From contig OZ025883.1 of NCBI GenBank assembly GCA_964019415.1, forward strand, positions 7,045,256-7,109,255: a stretch of DNA of 64,000 nucleotides, written 5' to 3'. Of the stretch, positions 23,196-36,185 are shown piece after piece (within the stretch, counting starts at the first letter, position 1; each line of letters opens with the position of its first letter). Below the pieces are notes generated by a model. The model was not told where the DNA came from. It saw only the letters and a list, made by a program, of their open reading frames with translations, and did no database searches. This stretch comes from Ianthella basta (lineage: Eukaryota > Porifera > Demospongiae > Verongiida > Ianthellidae). The position numbers were made by a program, and so were the translations under genes.

Positions 23196-23602
23196 GTGAG
23201 TGCTCTTATACTGTATTGCAGTAGTGCATCCAACACACGTGGTGCTGTAGGGGTGAACCTGTGCCCTAGCTGGAGCTTTGAATGGTAGCTAGTAGCCTGC
23301 ATGTGAAGGGGCTGTACTCAAGGTGGATCTAGCAGGGGCTACTATTGGCCTCAGGCCCCTCCTTCCTTTGCCTATTGGTATAGATGGAGCAAGTTAAGAT
23401 GGCTTGTAGCACATGTTGAGTCATTTGGAGTCATTAGCAGTAAATTGTAGGCAGTTGTAGTAATGAACCATATTGTTTAGTAGTCAGGCATTTTGGGAGG
23501 CATTTTGTCCCTCTCTGTGTGAAGCTGTTGATCCAACAAGTGATCCATTGTGTCTTCTGTAGGTCACACCTTCACTTGTACTTTTATTAGAGAAAATTGG
23601 AG

Positions 23603-26600
23603 ATGGCTCTTTTGAGTGCTTGTGGAGCGGGTGACTTGTTCAAAATGAGGCAGTTAATTAAAGATGGTTGTAATGTGAACACCAGAGGTGAGCATGGCAG
23701 AACACCTTTAATGGTGGCAGCTATTGGGGGTCACAACCAAGTGGTGGAGGAGCTCATTAGAGTAGGAGCTCGTGTGAATGTAAAGGGCAATGGTCAACAA
23801 ACTGCCCTTTACTATGCCAGCTGGTGGGGTCATTGCAGTGTTGTGAAAACACTGTGGGCAGCTGGTGCAGACACCAATGTACAAGGTGTATTGTACCCCT
23901 TTGATGTGTGCAGCTGAGTGGGGTAGGGATGAAATAGTGTGTGAACTGATTAGAGCAGGTGCTAGTGTGAATGTCACTAGCAGTGAGTGGTGTGGGACAG
24001 CTGCTGGCTCAACAGCCCTGCATTATGCTGCTAAATACAATCATATTAAATGCAGTGTTCTCCTTGTGGAGGCAGGAGCGGATATGTCAACAAGAAACAA
24101 GGACTCCAAATCTCCCCTGGACCTTGCATCAGGTGACTTCCAACAATCTATTCTACAGGCACAGTCTTTCTCTACCAAGCGCATTGTAGCAGTAATTGGC
24201 AATGCTGAACACGGCAAGAGTACACTGATAGCAGCTCTGCAAGCCGAGGGCAAAAACATTTTCAAGAGGTTCATCAACAGGTTTGCACAAGTGGAGGACA
24301 TCAGACAACGCACAGCTGGAATTGAAGCAGTTCAGTTCTCCAGTCGTAAGTATGGACATACATTGTTCTACGACTTTGCCGGTCAGGCTGATTACCACGG
24401 CCCTCATCAGTCCTTCTTGGAGGCCATCCTGAGCAAGCCAGGAGTGTCAGTGACTCTGTTACTTCTTATAAAGGCAACCGATGAGGAAGACATCATCATA
24501 CAACAGATCACTCGTTGGCTGCAACCTCTAGCTCTTACGTCAGCCCCATCTACTCTACAAGTGATCCTTGTTGGCAGTTTCCTTGACCGAGTAAAGTCCA
24601 AAGAGGAAGCAGCCGAGAAGCTTCTACGATGCACTACGTCAGTGCGGGAGATGCCTTTTGACGTCCAGGGCCCCTGTCTCCTGGACTGCCGCAAACCTGA
24701 ATCTGAGGGTATCCATCAGATTTGTAATTTGTTTCGAGAGAATCAGCCTCTCCAGTTGAACTCTGACACTTTCCCATACAGCCTTCACTGGATCATGAAG
24801 CAAATGCAAAGTACACTCTCAGTTCCAGCCATCACACTGCACACCTTCCAGTCATGGCTGCTGGACGAAGCCAAGCTGGTCCTCAGGAACTTTCCCCCAC
24901 CTGAGAGCATGTGTCGTGACCTAGCAGCAGTTGGTCACGCCCTGTTTCTCCCCAACAAGCAGGTCCCCTCCCAAAGTTGGCTCGTCGTGGACCTCCAGGC
25001 TATTCTCCACAATGTGTATGGCACCCTGTTCAGTGGGTCACAGGGCAAGGTCAACCGGTTTGGTCTCCTCCACTGCAGTCAGCTCGCTGAGCTGTTTCCC
25101 AAGTTGGATCCAACAATGATCCAAGAGGTCCTAATCAGCCTTGAGTTCTGCATCCAGGTTGATGCAGGGATGCTACAAAACGACCTTGTAAAGCTAACTG
25201 CCGGCAATGAGGGAGAGGGATGGCTGTACTTCCCTGCTCTGGTGTCCGCCCAGCCTCCTGAGCTCTTCCCATTCCCAAAGGATGCAGACCCTCACCACCT
25301 CCAGTGGGTGTGCTGGCAACTGAGGACAGAGGAGAAGCACCTCATCTCAGCACATCTCCTCCAATCCATCATCCTCCGTCTTGCAGCAAATCATGTGTTC
25401 ACCCACAAGTTACCCAGCGTGAAAGAGCATTGCTGCAGTGTTTGGGTGAATGGCCTTACCTGGAGGTCGACCAAAGGTGTGGATATAGCGGTCCAGATAA
25501 GCGGCAGCAGCGTGGTCCAGGTTGTTGGACGCAGCGAGGTGGAGCGCGACAAGACACGACCAGAGAAACTTCTCAGATACACGTCAACCATTGTCCAAGA
25601 TGTCATCAAAACAACTACCCAGCTGTCACCGAAGCTGAAGGCCACATCCTACATCGTCCACCCGTACACACCCACTATGTTAAAGGCCTCCAAAGTCCCT
25701 CCCCCTGAGTCCTTATATCCTGTTTTGAGTATTGTACATTGCATCAGTGATGGAGACGATCATGTTCTATCCCGACAACCAACTGGCCATCTTCCCAACC
25801 AGATGAGTCTCACGGAGTTGTTTGGAGGCTGTTCTCCTCCTCTGTCAGTTGTACAAGACATGGACTTTAAGAGGGAGTCACAGAGTGGTGAGTGTGTGTT
25901 TCCTCTCCCTGTTTGATGGAAGCCATTCCTTCAGTGTACCTCCTTACTGTACCCTCATATACATGTAATGGCCACCCATTCAACTAGTATGATGTGGTGT
26001 TGACTAGCCTAAAGGTTGGACACTTGCTTCCTCCTCCTTTGTACCTGCAGCTCCACTCTCTTCTGACCTGCCCTCAGTACCGTCATCCTCCAGCTCCCAA
26101 ACTGGAGCTACCACTGCTGACAAGGGACCCTCCTTCCCAGACATGGAGGCACTGCCTACAACACAGCAAGGTATGCTCCATGCAGTGTCACTACACACAA
26201 GTACACCTGACAGTTTACCGAGTGTGGGAGGTGTGTCCCTACTGTCTCTGATGGAGTCTCATGCAATCCACTAACCCCAAGTGTCATGTGGTGATCCCTT
26301 AGTGCACAGAGGAGGTTTAGTGTGTGGTTCAGTTAGCCAGTGACATTCAGATTTTGTGTTATTGCTAATTGGGAAATGGGGAATCCCCCCTTCAGCTGCC
26401 CTAACATGTTATCAGGTTTGTGTACCATGTGTCTTCCCTTTCCATGAAGCTGTACAAGTACTCAATCTCTTTCGGGACCGGTTCATTGAGAAAATGGATG
26501 CTAATGCTGTCGTTTGGGAACTTCTTCACAGAGGCTGTATCAGTGAGGGTGATAAGAACAAGCTGATACAGTTTGATGAACCGAGGCAATGTAACCAGTT

Positions 26601-27660
26601 CCTGCACTGGACGTTGGTGCAAAAGTGCACTGAAGAGGCCTTTGAGACCGTCTGTGACATCATCACTGCAGTAAAGGGCAACCCGAAGATGAAAGCGTTG
26701 GGTGAATCCATGAAGAGGAGACTGGAGACCGGTGGGTATATGTGGGGGGAGGGGAGACTGTGTGCGTTGGTGCATGTGCATGGTTGTGTCTGTGTATGGG
26801 AGTGTTGTGTGCAGTGTGCATGGATGTGTGTGTTGAACAATTGTAGCCAATCACTGCTGTATTCTGCTTTTTTGCTTTGCAGCTCCGCTCTCTTCAGACC
26901 TGCCCTCAGTACCGTCATCTTCCTGCTCCCAAAGTGGAGCTACCACTGCTGACAAGGGACCATCCCCAGAGATGGAGGCACTGCCTACAACACAGCAAGG
27001 TATGCTCCATGCAGTGTCACTACACACGAGTGCACCTCACAGTGTGCCGAGTGTGGGAGGTGTGTCAGTGCGTGTGTGTGTGGACATGAGCTCTTCATGT
27101 TATAGTGGAACCTGGCTATCCTGGACACCTTTGGGACAGGCCTATGTGTACTGATTAGAGAGGTGGTGTTGCATTTTGTCTGTGTGTCTCTGAAATGGGA
27201 CAGTTGGTAGTGTCCTCATTATACAGGTTCTGAATTCTGGTGTCCTTTATTTTTCAAGAGGTGTATGTGTGAATGTGTACTTGTAGGGGTTAGAACATCA
27301 CAGTAGTGAGTGGTTCCTAACACCTACTCTGGTCCCACCCCCTTCTCAGATGGACACATCCACTTCACTATTGACTCCACCCCCACCTTACAAGCCATCA
27401 GTAAGTTGATTGTCCGTGAAGTTGCTGAGCACTGGAGCCTGATAGCCGTCTACCTTGGTTTTGAGTCCTCTGCTATCATGATGACCAAGACTGACCAAAG
27501 TGAGCATGCTTGCACAGCAATGTTTGAGCGGTGGTTGTCATGGGAACCAGGTACAGGGGAGAAGGATCGGACTTGGCAAACTGTGTTATCAGCAGTAGAG
27601 TACGCTGGACACAAGTCCTTCTCACAGCAACTCAAGGCAGAGCTGTTCAGTCTCCAGTGA
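23603..27660 (+). pseudogene. ROCO copy 2: ankyrin-Roc-COR-CARD-death gene with frameshift
   Basis: The exon layout is as in copy 1: 23603-25887, 26051-26170, 26450-26731, 26883-26999 and 27350-27660, all in matching phase with GT-AG sites. In the third ankyrin repeat a 5-nt deletion near 23890-23900 (copy 1 GGTGTATGGGGACTGACCCC against GGTGTATTGTACCCC here) shifts the frame, and the first frame ends after VLYPFDVCS. The rest is fully open from there on, including P-loop GNAEHGKST, DFAGQ, COR, linker, CARD and death domain. Either the gene is a recent pseudogene, or translation from a later ATG (23877) makes a protein that has lost the first ankyrin repeats. The clean downstream frame means that the break is young. 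Confidence 0.8.
27101..27262. mobile_element. Pogo/mariner-type MITE remnant in ROCO intron, copy 2
   Basis: This is the counterpart of 4723-4880 in the last intron of copy 2. The shared position shows that it predates the gene duplication. Confidence 0.35.
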
Positions 27661-28637
27661 ACTTAGACCCCAGCAGTACAGAACTCACAGTACATTGTAA
27701 CTATACACACACAGTACTAGTATATTGTGTTGGTGTGTTCACTTGTATCTTAATTGTATGTTTTGTAAGAATTCTGTTGCCAACTGTCCTCTATAATGAT
27801 ATTCATGATCGAGCCGCCATGCAAGCTAATATTATTCGTCACGTGCATGCACTGAATTCTGCACAGCTGCAAAGTATTCCACGTGCTCGAGGACTGGATC
27901 GGAGGAGTTTTAGGATATCGGCTCTGTTTTGCGAACGCTGGACTTCACTCTGCGTCCCAAAGTATGTTCTGCTCAAGTGAAGACCACATCCCGTGACGGC
28001 ACATGCGGGGAATTATAAGGAACGAGCTGGCGTTTGGTTCTGCAGCGGTCGTCTTCCTTCTTCACTGAATCGGCCCCAGTCGTTCACAGTCTTCCCGGAC
28101 CACTTGACAGTCTCTAATGGACGCGCTCTGGAGGGCCGTAGACCTCGAGCGGGCGGGAGAGTGAGTTGTGGGTGGAATGCACCAGTGTTCTCACCATTTA
28201 GGCCAAGGGTCAGCTGCACCCTTTGCTGGTTGTTCTGGCTGAGGTACACCCGTAACTGTAGACACGTGGTAGTCTGGTCCAGGCAACCTGTATATATATA
28301 TATGTGTGTGTGTGTGTGTCAGTCCTTCAACACTCCTTCCTGTGGTCACCGCACACTGCACCCCCTTACTAGGCTGGTGCCCGGCCAGCCCTCCACCCCC
28401 ACCTTAATTGCTGTCATCACCTGTATTGATTACTGAGTGTGGTGTGTACATTCCAGGGGGTTCCCCTTTGGCCAGCCTGCCCCAGTCCTTCCGGTTGTGT
28501 TAACCTTATTTATGTCCATTAATATGACATGTGATTGCATGCATGTCTGTTACCAATGTGTACACATCCCAGTTGGTATGTTAGTAATGTACAGTGTGTT
28601 GTGTCCTACCACCAGACTCCCCTCACACTGTGTACAG
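27661..28637 (+). other. Gene-free spacer between ROCO copy 2 and MLF-like exon
   Basis: The counterpart of 5282-6261, nearly identical. It differs mainly in TA/TG microsatellite length near 28291-28319. Confidence 0.4.
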
Positions 28638-28797
28638 GTGAAGGAGACAAGGAAGAGGCTGTACCACAGTGAGTCAGGTGTGAAGAAGATGGCTGTCGGA
28701 CATCACCTCGGTGAGAGTTCCTACACAATTGAGTGAAGCCACAATTTGCTCTCAGGAGAGAGGGTCAAGAGGCAGGACTCTGTCAAGTTGGATGAAG
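28638..28797 (+). pseudogene. MLF-like exon, copy 2
   Basis: It reads VKETRKRLYHSESGVKKMAV, GHHLGESSYTIE, stop, SHNLLSGERVKRQDSVKLDE. It carries the same in-frame TGA as copies 1 and 3. The second MLF exon seen at 7192 is missing here, because the sequence diverges after the 29-bp repeats. Confidence 0.7.
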
Positions 28798-28864
28798 GTA
28801 GGGGAGAATTGGGTGTGGGGACCAGTGGGGTGGAGATTTGGGTGTGGGGACCAGTGAGTGGCGA

Positions 28865-29848
28865 ATGTTTGTGTTAAGAGACTAAATTGAACACTATTGA
28901 GAGACAGTAATTCATCTTGACTTTGGAAGGAATGAGAGTAGAGAGTGTTCACTAAAGATGGCTACCTACTCCAGTTAGTGCCCATTCACCAATAGCTGCA
29001 GGTCTGTAGGAAGCATTTAAAATGTGGTGTAGCCAGCTGAAAATCATCTTTGGTGTCGCAGGTCACAATGGTGCTGCTATACGAAAGAGATTTTGAGCTT
29101 TCACTGCATCAGCCATTTCCAGAAGTGAGGCTGAGTATTGTGTAAGCTCTAATTTTCGCTGGACTATAATATTGCAAATCACCGCTTAGAAGGGTAATTT
29201 GTGATTTTCTTTTCAGCAATGTTCACCAAGTTATTTGTATTGGTAACAAAGTTTTGTGCGTTAAGTTTGTCATAATAAGATGCAAATGGTTGTATAATAC
29301 AGCTGTCCAATTTACTGTACACGTGGCTTGTTTCAACAGGAGGTGATTAATGTGACGTACACATGTGCCAAAGGCCGAGTTAAACAATTTCTTGAGTCTG
29401 TCTGTCATTGTGCAGAAGTGTGAAACAGATAATCTTTCTGCAGTTCTGGGCCTTACAGCACAATTTACAGCTATGTTAAATTGTATTTCTTTTCACTAAG
29501 TTTTACAATTTTCTGTCTGTCTTTGTGATGAGCAGTCATAACAGTATTCGCTCTGAAGAATGGATACTGTTACAGTATGTACATGGTAAATTTCTTAATT
29601 GGTCTTTCTCGTATCTGAGCAGCTGCCAGTAACAATTGCATATCATCTGCATTAAAGTGCAAGTTGTTGGATCACTTGTAAGACCATGCATGGTGTCATG
29701 TTTGCTACAGAAGGTGCAGCAATGCCGCGGTCATGTGACTGGTTATCACAGAGCCAGGAGCATACAATGGCAAGAGTTCAGATTTCAGGGCAGCCAGGCC
29801 AGCCTTCCCCATGACAGCATGCATGCAACACATGCATACATTCATCAC
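28865..29848. other. Gene-free spacer, partly missing from unit 3
   Basis: 28865-29010 and the part from 29807 onward match unit 3 (62850-63000 and 63003 onward). The 796 bp between them (29011-29806) have no counterpart there. No gene was recognised. Confidence 0.45.
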
Positions 29849-30058
<210 letters not shown>

Positions 30059-30217
30059 ATGTTACATACATAGCTCCATCTGCAGGTCTAAGGTAGTTCA
30101 GTACAGTTAAAATACTGCACATTCACATTGTCTTTTATTAGTGTTTACGCACTGCATACTGAAAGGCCTTCCATACAATTGCTGTATGGAAGGAAAGGAA
30201 GTTATACAGTCAGTGAA

Positions 30218-30388
30218 TCCATTGTAGCAGTGCACACTAGCCAAAGTTAACAATTATTCAGCCGTTTCAGTGACATTACAGTAACCTTTATCAGTGATTA
30301 AGGTGACTGTAAGGTGACTGCATGCAATGTCACTGAAACGTCTGAACACTTGTTAACTTTGGCTAGTGTGGACCAAGCTACAATGGAC
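30218..30388. mobile_element. Palindromic MITE-like element, copy 1
   Basis: The left arm TCCATTGTAGC, CACTAGCCAAAGTTAACA, GTTTCAGTGACATT is mirrored by AATGTCACTGAAAC, TGTTAACTTTGGCTAGTG, GCTACAATGGA. The loop holds a further GTGACTGTAAGGTGACTG repeat. It would fold into one long hairpin. The same element is at 63289-63458. Confidence 0.65.
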
Positions 30389-30616
30389 AATTTTCCTAGC
30401 CACTGCAGTCCTCTACAAACAAGTCAGTGAATCACACACAATTTAACTGCAAGCTAAACAGTTGTATTTCCTAAAGCTTTGCTAACCCACTTTCCTTCAC
30501 TTGGCCATTCAGCAGTTGCCAATGAAGCTTTCAGCATGCATGGAGTAAGTTAACTCCTTTATATATCCCATTTCTGTATAGTAATATTGCACAGTACAGG
30601 CTAGCTTAGACAGTGG

Positions 30617-30870
30617 AATAGTGTGTAGGGTGGGGGTGTGTAGGGTGGGGGTGTGTAGGGTGGGGGTGTGTAGGGTGGAGGTGTGTAGGGTGGGGTGTGT
30701 AGGGTGGGGGTGTGTAGGGTGGGGGTGTGTAGGGTGGGGGTGTGTAGGGTGGGGGTGTGTAGGGTGGGGGTGTGTATGGTGGGGGTGTGTAGGGTGAGGG
30801 TGTGTAGGGTGGGGGTGGGATGGGGGTGTGTATGGTGGGGGTTTGCATGGCGGGGGTGTGTAGGGTCTAT
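30617..30870. repeat. 13-bp G-rich minisatellite (GTGTAGGGTGGGG)
   Basis: About 19 units of GTGTAGGGTGGGG with few variants. Runs of three to five G on the + strand could form G-quadruplexes. It joins directly onto the 21-bp satellite. Confidence 0.9.
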
Positions 30871-32545
30871 GGGGATCCAGTGTGTCCTATATGGGATCTA
30901 GTGCATTCTATATGGGGTCCAGTGCATCCTATGGGGCGTCCAGTGCGTCCTATATGGGGTCCAGTGCATCCTATATGGGGTCCAGTGTGTCCTATGGTGG
31001 GTCCAGTGCGTCTTATGGGGTGTCCAATGCATCCTATGTGGGGTTCAGTGCATCCTATGGGGAATCCAGTGTGTCCTATTGGGGTACAGTGTATCCTGTG
31101 GTGGGGTCCAGTGCGTCTTGTATGAGGTCCAGTGCATCCTATATGGGAGGTTGGTGCGTTCTATGTGGGGTCCAGTGCATCCTATGGGGGGTACAGTGTG
31201 TCCTATGGAGGTTCCAGTGTGTTCTATGGTGGGTCCAGTGCGTCCTATATGGGGTCCAGTGAATTCTGTATGGGATTGAGTGTGTCCTATATGGGGTCCA
31301 GTGCATCCTATATGGGGTCCAGTGCATCCTATATGGGGTCCAGTGCATCCTATATGGGGTCCAGTGCATCCTATATGGGGTCCAGTGCGTCCTATATGGG
31401 GTCCAGTGCATTCTACATGGGGTCCAGTGCATTCTATGGGGGGTCCACGGTGTCCTATATGGAGTCCAGTGCGTTCTATGGTAGGTCCAGTGCATCCTAT
31501 ATGGGGTCCAGTGCATTCTATATGGGGTCCAGTAGGTCCTATATGGGGTTCCAGTGCGTACAATTGGGGGTACATTGCGTCCTATGGGGGTCAATTACGT
31601 CCTATATGGGGTCCAGTGCATCCTATATGGGGTCTAGTGCGTCCTATATGGGGTCCAGTGCGTCCTATATGGGGTTCCAGTGCGTACAATTGGGGGTTCA
31701 TTGCATCCTATATGGGGTCCAGTGCATTCTTATGGGGTCCAGTGCGTCCTGTATGGGGTCCAGTTTATCCTACATGGGGTCCAGTGCGTTCTATGGTGGG
31801 TCCGGTGTGTCCTATGGGGGTCCAGTGCATCCTGTATGGTGTCCAGTGTGTCCTATGTGGGGTCCAGTGTGTTCTATGGTGGGTCCAGTGCGTCCTATGG
31901 TGGGTCCAGCGCGTCCTATATGGGGTCCAGTGCATCCTATATGGGGTCCAGTGCATTCTATATGGGGTCCAGTGCATTCTATATGGGGTCCAGTGCATCC
32001 TCTATGGGGTCCAGTGCATTCTAATATGGTGTCCAGTGCATTCTATATGGGGTCTAGTGCGGCCTATATGGGGTCCAGTGCATTCTATATGGGGTCCAGT
32101 GCGTCCTATATGGGGTCCAGTGCATTCTATATGGGGTCCAGTGCATTCTATATGGGGTCCAGTGCATTCTATATGGGGTCCAGTGCATCCTCTATGGGGT
32201 CCAGTGCATTCTAATATGGTGTCCAGTGCATTCTATATGGGGTCCAGTGCGTCCTATATGGGGTCCAGTGCATTCTATATGGGGTCCAGTGCATTCTATA
32301 TGGGGTCCAGTGCATCCTCTATGGGGTCCAGTGCATTCTAATATGGTGTCCAGTGCATTCTATATGGGGTCCAGTGCGTCCTATATGGGGTCCAGTGCAT
32401 TCTATATGGGGTCCAGTGCATTCTATATGGGGTCCAGTGCATCCTCTATGGGGTCCAGTGCATTCTAATATGGTGTCCAGTGCATCCTATGGGGGGTCCA
32501 GTGCGTCCTATATGGGGTCCAGTGTGTCCTAAATTGTCCTGCTTT
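30871..32545. repeat. 21-bp satellite, array 2, with higher-order structure
   Basis: Same unit as 15525-16150 (core CCAGTGCATCCTATATGGGG), about 80 units. In the last 500 bp a marked variant CTAATATGGT recurs at 32021, 32211, 32338 and 32465. The spacings of 190, 127 and 127 bp equal 9 or 6 units plus one base, a young higher-order repeat. Open frames on both strands are by-products. Confidence 0.9.
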
Positions 32546-32611
32546 ATGTACTATGGGGTCTTGCTTTCATAGTATCCCCTGGTCTTACTTGGTTTCTTTT
32601 GGTCTCCACAG

Positions 32612-32738
32612 AGAGGATCTCCAAGAATGACTGGCTGGAGTGGTTGTGTCAGCTTGGAGTGGAGCTGCTGAAGGAGTCCCCTAGCCCCACCCTGTGTTCC
32701 TGTTGGGCTCTTGCTCAAGTGTACAAGTCACTTCCTCA
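32612..32738 (+). pseudogene. mTOR-derived exon (start of FAT region), copy d, intact
   Basis: It reads RISKNDWLEWLCQLGVELLK, ESPSPTLCSCWALAQVYKSLP with good CACAG and GTGAGT sites. It keeps DWLEW as in mTOR, making it with 39049 the best-preserved copy. The next mTOR exon in order is missing nearby, so it is still a remnant. Confidence 0.8.
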
Positions 32739-33750
32739 GTGAGTGGAGTGTGTGAGTGTGCATGAGTGAGAGTGACTGGTGAGTGCTTGAGTGAGTGGCA
32801 GTGGCAGTACTCTATACTGAGACTGTTTGGGGACTGTAAATCACAAATGTTTGTATTTTAAGTGTTGAAATATTACAAATACAATTTTCGGAATTATGGC
32901 CACTTTGAGAAAGAAAAATTTGTGTTTCCATGATGAGGTATGTGAAAATATTGGCCTGTGAAATTTGTGACAATTTGTTCCGTTGTAGTAGTAGGGACTG
33001 CAGGTTCAAATATACTTTCAATTATGACAATATGTTGGTATCATTTTCGGATTCACCTACGTACCTTTTGCAATCAGTATGATACTTTTTTCATCCAATC
33101 CGTTCAGTAGAAGCTGAATTACAAGCTTGTGAACATTGGTACTGTACGATTTCTGACACATAGTAATAGGAATTGCGGTATGTACTGAATCACATGACAT
33201 AACCCAAAGTCCAAAGCCTTTCTCAACTTTGCATAAGCAGGACACCATTTACATAATAGCCAATAAGTGTTGTTAAGCATCCATATTCGACCCTACGCCA
33301 CTGATTACAGCACTTTCGCGATCCTTCTAGCAACCAGCTGGCTGAAAGCGGGCACACTGCACATCACCTTAGAAGCAAAGTGCTCATCACTCAAAGCCAG
33401 TACATCAGTGAACATGAAAGTACTAAGGTAGGATAAATCTGCCAACGATCTTTGGATTGATGCCACGTTTGCTGAGTTTGGTTTCTTCTGGTATCAGCGG
33501 TGAGCTCTTTAATATGACATACTGCGCGGTATTATTGAGTTGGGCAGACATTTTGCTGCAATTCTGCAAGATGTCTGCAATGTCTAATTGTAGTAAATTG
33601 TGAATGTTTTATTGCAACACTTTGATAAAATTGCATGCAGTGTTTGTCACTGTGGTAATGAGCATATGACAGTGATGTGAATCAATGATATAATGGCATC
33701 TTTGACTTACAACCAAGTCACATGACTGTCATGTGACTTGGTTATTGCAG

Positions 33751-33951
33751 GAAGAAGGTGTTCAAGCTGTCCGATGAGAACTGGAGGATTGTGGATGACG
33801 GCATCTGGTGTGACAGCAGCCTTGGCCGGGGGCCGGGTGGAGTGGTCTATGATGAGTGAGTACGTGCAGATGATCCCAGAGGACAGTGTTGAGTGGTGTT
33901 CTAGCGGTCAGTGACAGCAGTGCAGGGGAGAGGTACCTGCTGGCCCAACAG
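33751..33951 (+). pseudogene. mTOR-derived exon (EKW..EEYTCMIP region), copy b
   Basis: It reads KKVFKLSDENWRIVDDG with the same frame breaks before EYVQMIPED and LAQQ as at 11215. The shared breaks show that the exon was already dead when it was duplicated. A perfect palindrome (33711-33743) precedes the acceptor. Confidence 0.75.
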
Positions 33952-34414
33952 GTGAGGATTCTGTGTGTGAGTGCACTGTTAAGACTGCTGTGCTGTCCTG
34001 TGCAGCCAGTTCTATTGACCAGAGCTCAGTACATGGCCTCACACTTAAACCTGCCACAACTCTTGCTATGTATGATTAGCTGGTTGCATTTGGGTGTGAT
34101 GTTAAGTGCCATCTTGGTGAGCGTGGATGGAGCACAGTTTGGTGTCCTTGAAGAGGTAGCACTGACTTCCTGTGGTTTGTAACACTGCCGGCATGCCTGT
34201 GTGAACACCCCGTACGGGTCTCATTGGGCCAGGAAGTGACTGCACTGAGCAATCTGTTTAGGATGTCCTTCTGCTCTAGTCAAGGAGTGGACACACGTAC
34301 AACACACATACACACACACTGCACAGTCACAAAGTGTACACACACACACATGTATCTACAGTGTACATAGGCAGAGTTTATATTGATACCATGCCAGTCT
34401 ATCTGTACTTGGCC
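33952..34414. other. Spacer, nothing recognised
   Basis: Counterpart of 11416-11867, no gene seen. Confidence 0.4.
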
Positions 34415-34535
34415 TGTCCCCCTCACCTGTCCCCCTTACCTGTCCCCCTCACCTGTCCCCCTCACCTGTCCCCCTTACCTGCCCCCCTCACCCATCCCCC
34501 TAACCCGTCCCCTCACCTGTCCCCCTTAGCGTTCC
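34415..34535. repeat. 12-bp C-rich minisatellite, short array
   Basis: About ten units of CCCCTCACCTGT type. It is less than half as long as its counterpart at 11868-12135, which shows array length change after duplication. Confidence 0.9.
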
Positions 34536-35506
34536 CTGTAATAAATATAAACACCCACTCTATTCCACACAACGGGTGTTATCCCTTCCCACGGTGTGTG
34601 TGTGTGTCTCCCAAACACACTCTTTCCATGCAGTGTGTGTTGGTGTGCCTCGTGTGCTGTGAAATACACTAACCCCATCTTGTATAGTTTGTACCAGCCA
34701 CTGGTATTTATAGAGCATTCTCTATTGTCTTCCTACTGACCTGGCCTACTACTGACCACAGCATGTGAACAGAGTGGTTGGCATTTTACACTCCATCACA
34801 CTAAACTTATATAACTAACAGGATGCATGCTTCATACCAACACCATTTGCTAGCTTGGTCATGCCAGTTTGCATCACCGGCCCCTATATGGCAAGGTGAT
34901 CCCAGGATGCACCACGTGGAGGTCGGCATGATTCGCATCCCAAAGGGCGGTGTTTGCTTGCATGGGGCAACTTAATCCCCGCAAACATTCACCAACCCAT
35001 GGCTATAGTAGCCGGTGTGACACATATGTAGTGTCAGTACATGGTATTTCACAAGAAGGTGGCCACAGTAGCCAGTGTGACACATTTCGTGTCATTACAT
35101 GGTGATAATATGGCCATGGTGGCCTTTGTGACACTCGTGTGTCTCCAAGTGAAGCTATTGCCTGCAGCAATGGAAAGCTACACAGTAAGAATCAGGGTAA
35201 ATGAAGCAACCAAGGTTAGGTTGACAAAGTACACTTGATGTGCTCGCAATATTGCGGTGTGCACGTGTCACACATACGTATATGAAGCAGGGCATATAGT
35301 GCCTCAGTTCACACAATGCTACATGTACATTGCTTTCATACAAGCATTTGCACTATATGTATGGCTATGCACATACTGTCCTGCTATGTACTTTGCAGGG
35401 AGTATGTGGAAATTGAACACACATCTATAGCAGAGCTGCTAAGACAACCATGTGTCAGTCACATGGAAAGGCTACGCATGTGTCTATAAGAGACATGAAT
35501 TATACT
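34536..35506. other. Gene-free spacer, counterpart of 12136-13107
   Basis: Nearly identical to the first copy; no gene recognised. Confidence 0.4.
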
Positions 35507-35706
35507 AAACATTAACATACACAATACTATACTATACTACATTTACACAGTACAGTACAGTACTAAACTATACATTAACATACACAATACTATACTATAC
35601 TACATTTACACAGTACAGTACAGTACTAAACTATACATTAACATACACAATACTATACTATACTACATTTACACAGTACAGTACAGTACTAAACTATACA
35701 TTATGT
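35507..35706. repeat. 63-bp tandem repeat, three units
   Basis: Same unit as 13108-13372 but one repeat shorter. Confidence 0.9.
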
Positions 35707-35869
35707 AGACACTCGATCGCATACATACAACATCATAAAACGTTACATGAACAATATCATAACTTAACTCAAAGTACTTGCTTCATTTATTTCGATATTA
35801 TATACTTAGGTGTCATGCACTGAAAGCTGGTTGGTATGGTTGGTTCGGCGCTCACGTCGTTCTTTACAA

Positions 35870-36185
35870 AGCTTTAAATCCTCTCTAATGACGTTTCGCC
35901 GTGTTTGAATCGAACGAAATGTGGTCATAAACATGTGTTAATAGAGTGATACTAATAAAAAGCCTAAAGAACATCTCTTCTGCAAGATACAGCTCCAATT
36001 ATCACTGACGGACATTGTAAAATGGCCGCGCGCTCAACGCTTTCTGTTTGCTAGGCTCAAAACCATCTTTCTTTAGATTTCGCCGTATATCCAAAGAACG
36101 CAAAGTGTTTCTAGAACATGTTTAAGTAATATTATTGTGGTAGGAAGCTTACTTAACTGTTTTTCTGCGAGGTACAGCCCTAAAT
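35870..36185. repeat. Two diverged copies of a ~190-bp motif, second locus
   Basis: Counterpart of 13525-13860, with the same ordered motifs (TTTCGCCGT, GAACG-AA-GTG, GCGAGGTACAGC). Confidence 0.45.

Noticed and set aside
31132-32214. 360-codon frame of GSSASYM repeats (and similar frames on both strands)
   Set aside because: By-product of the 21-bp satellite; several frames and both strands are open at once.
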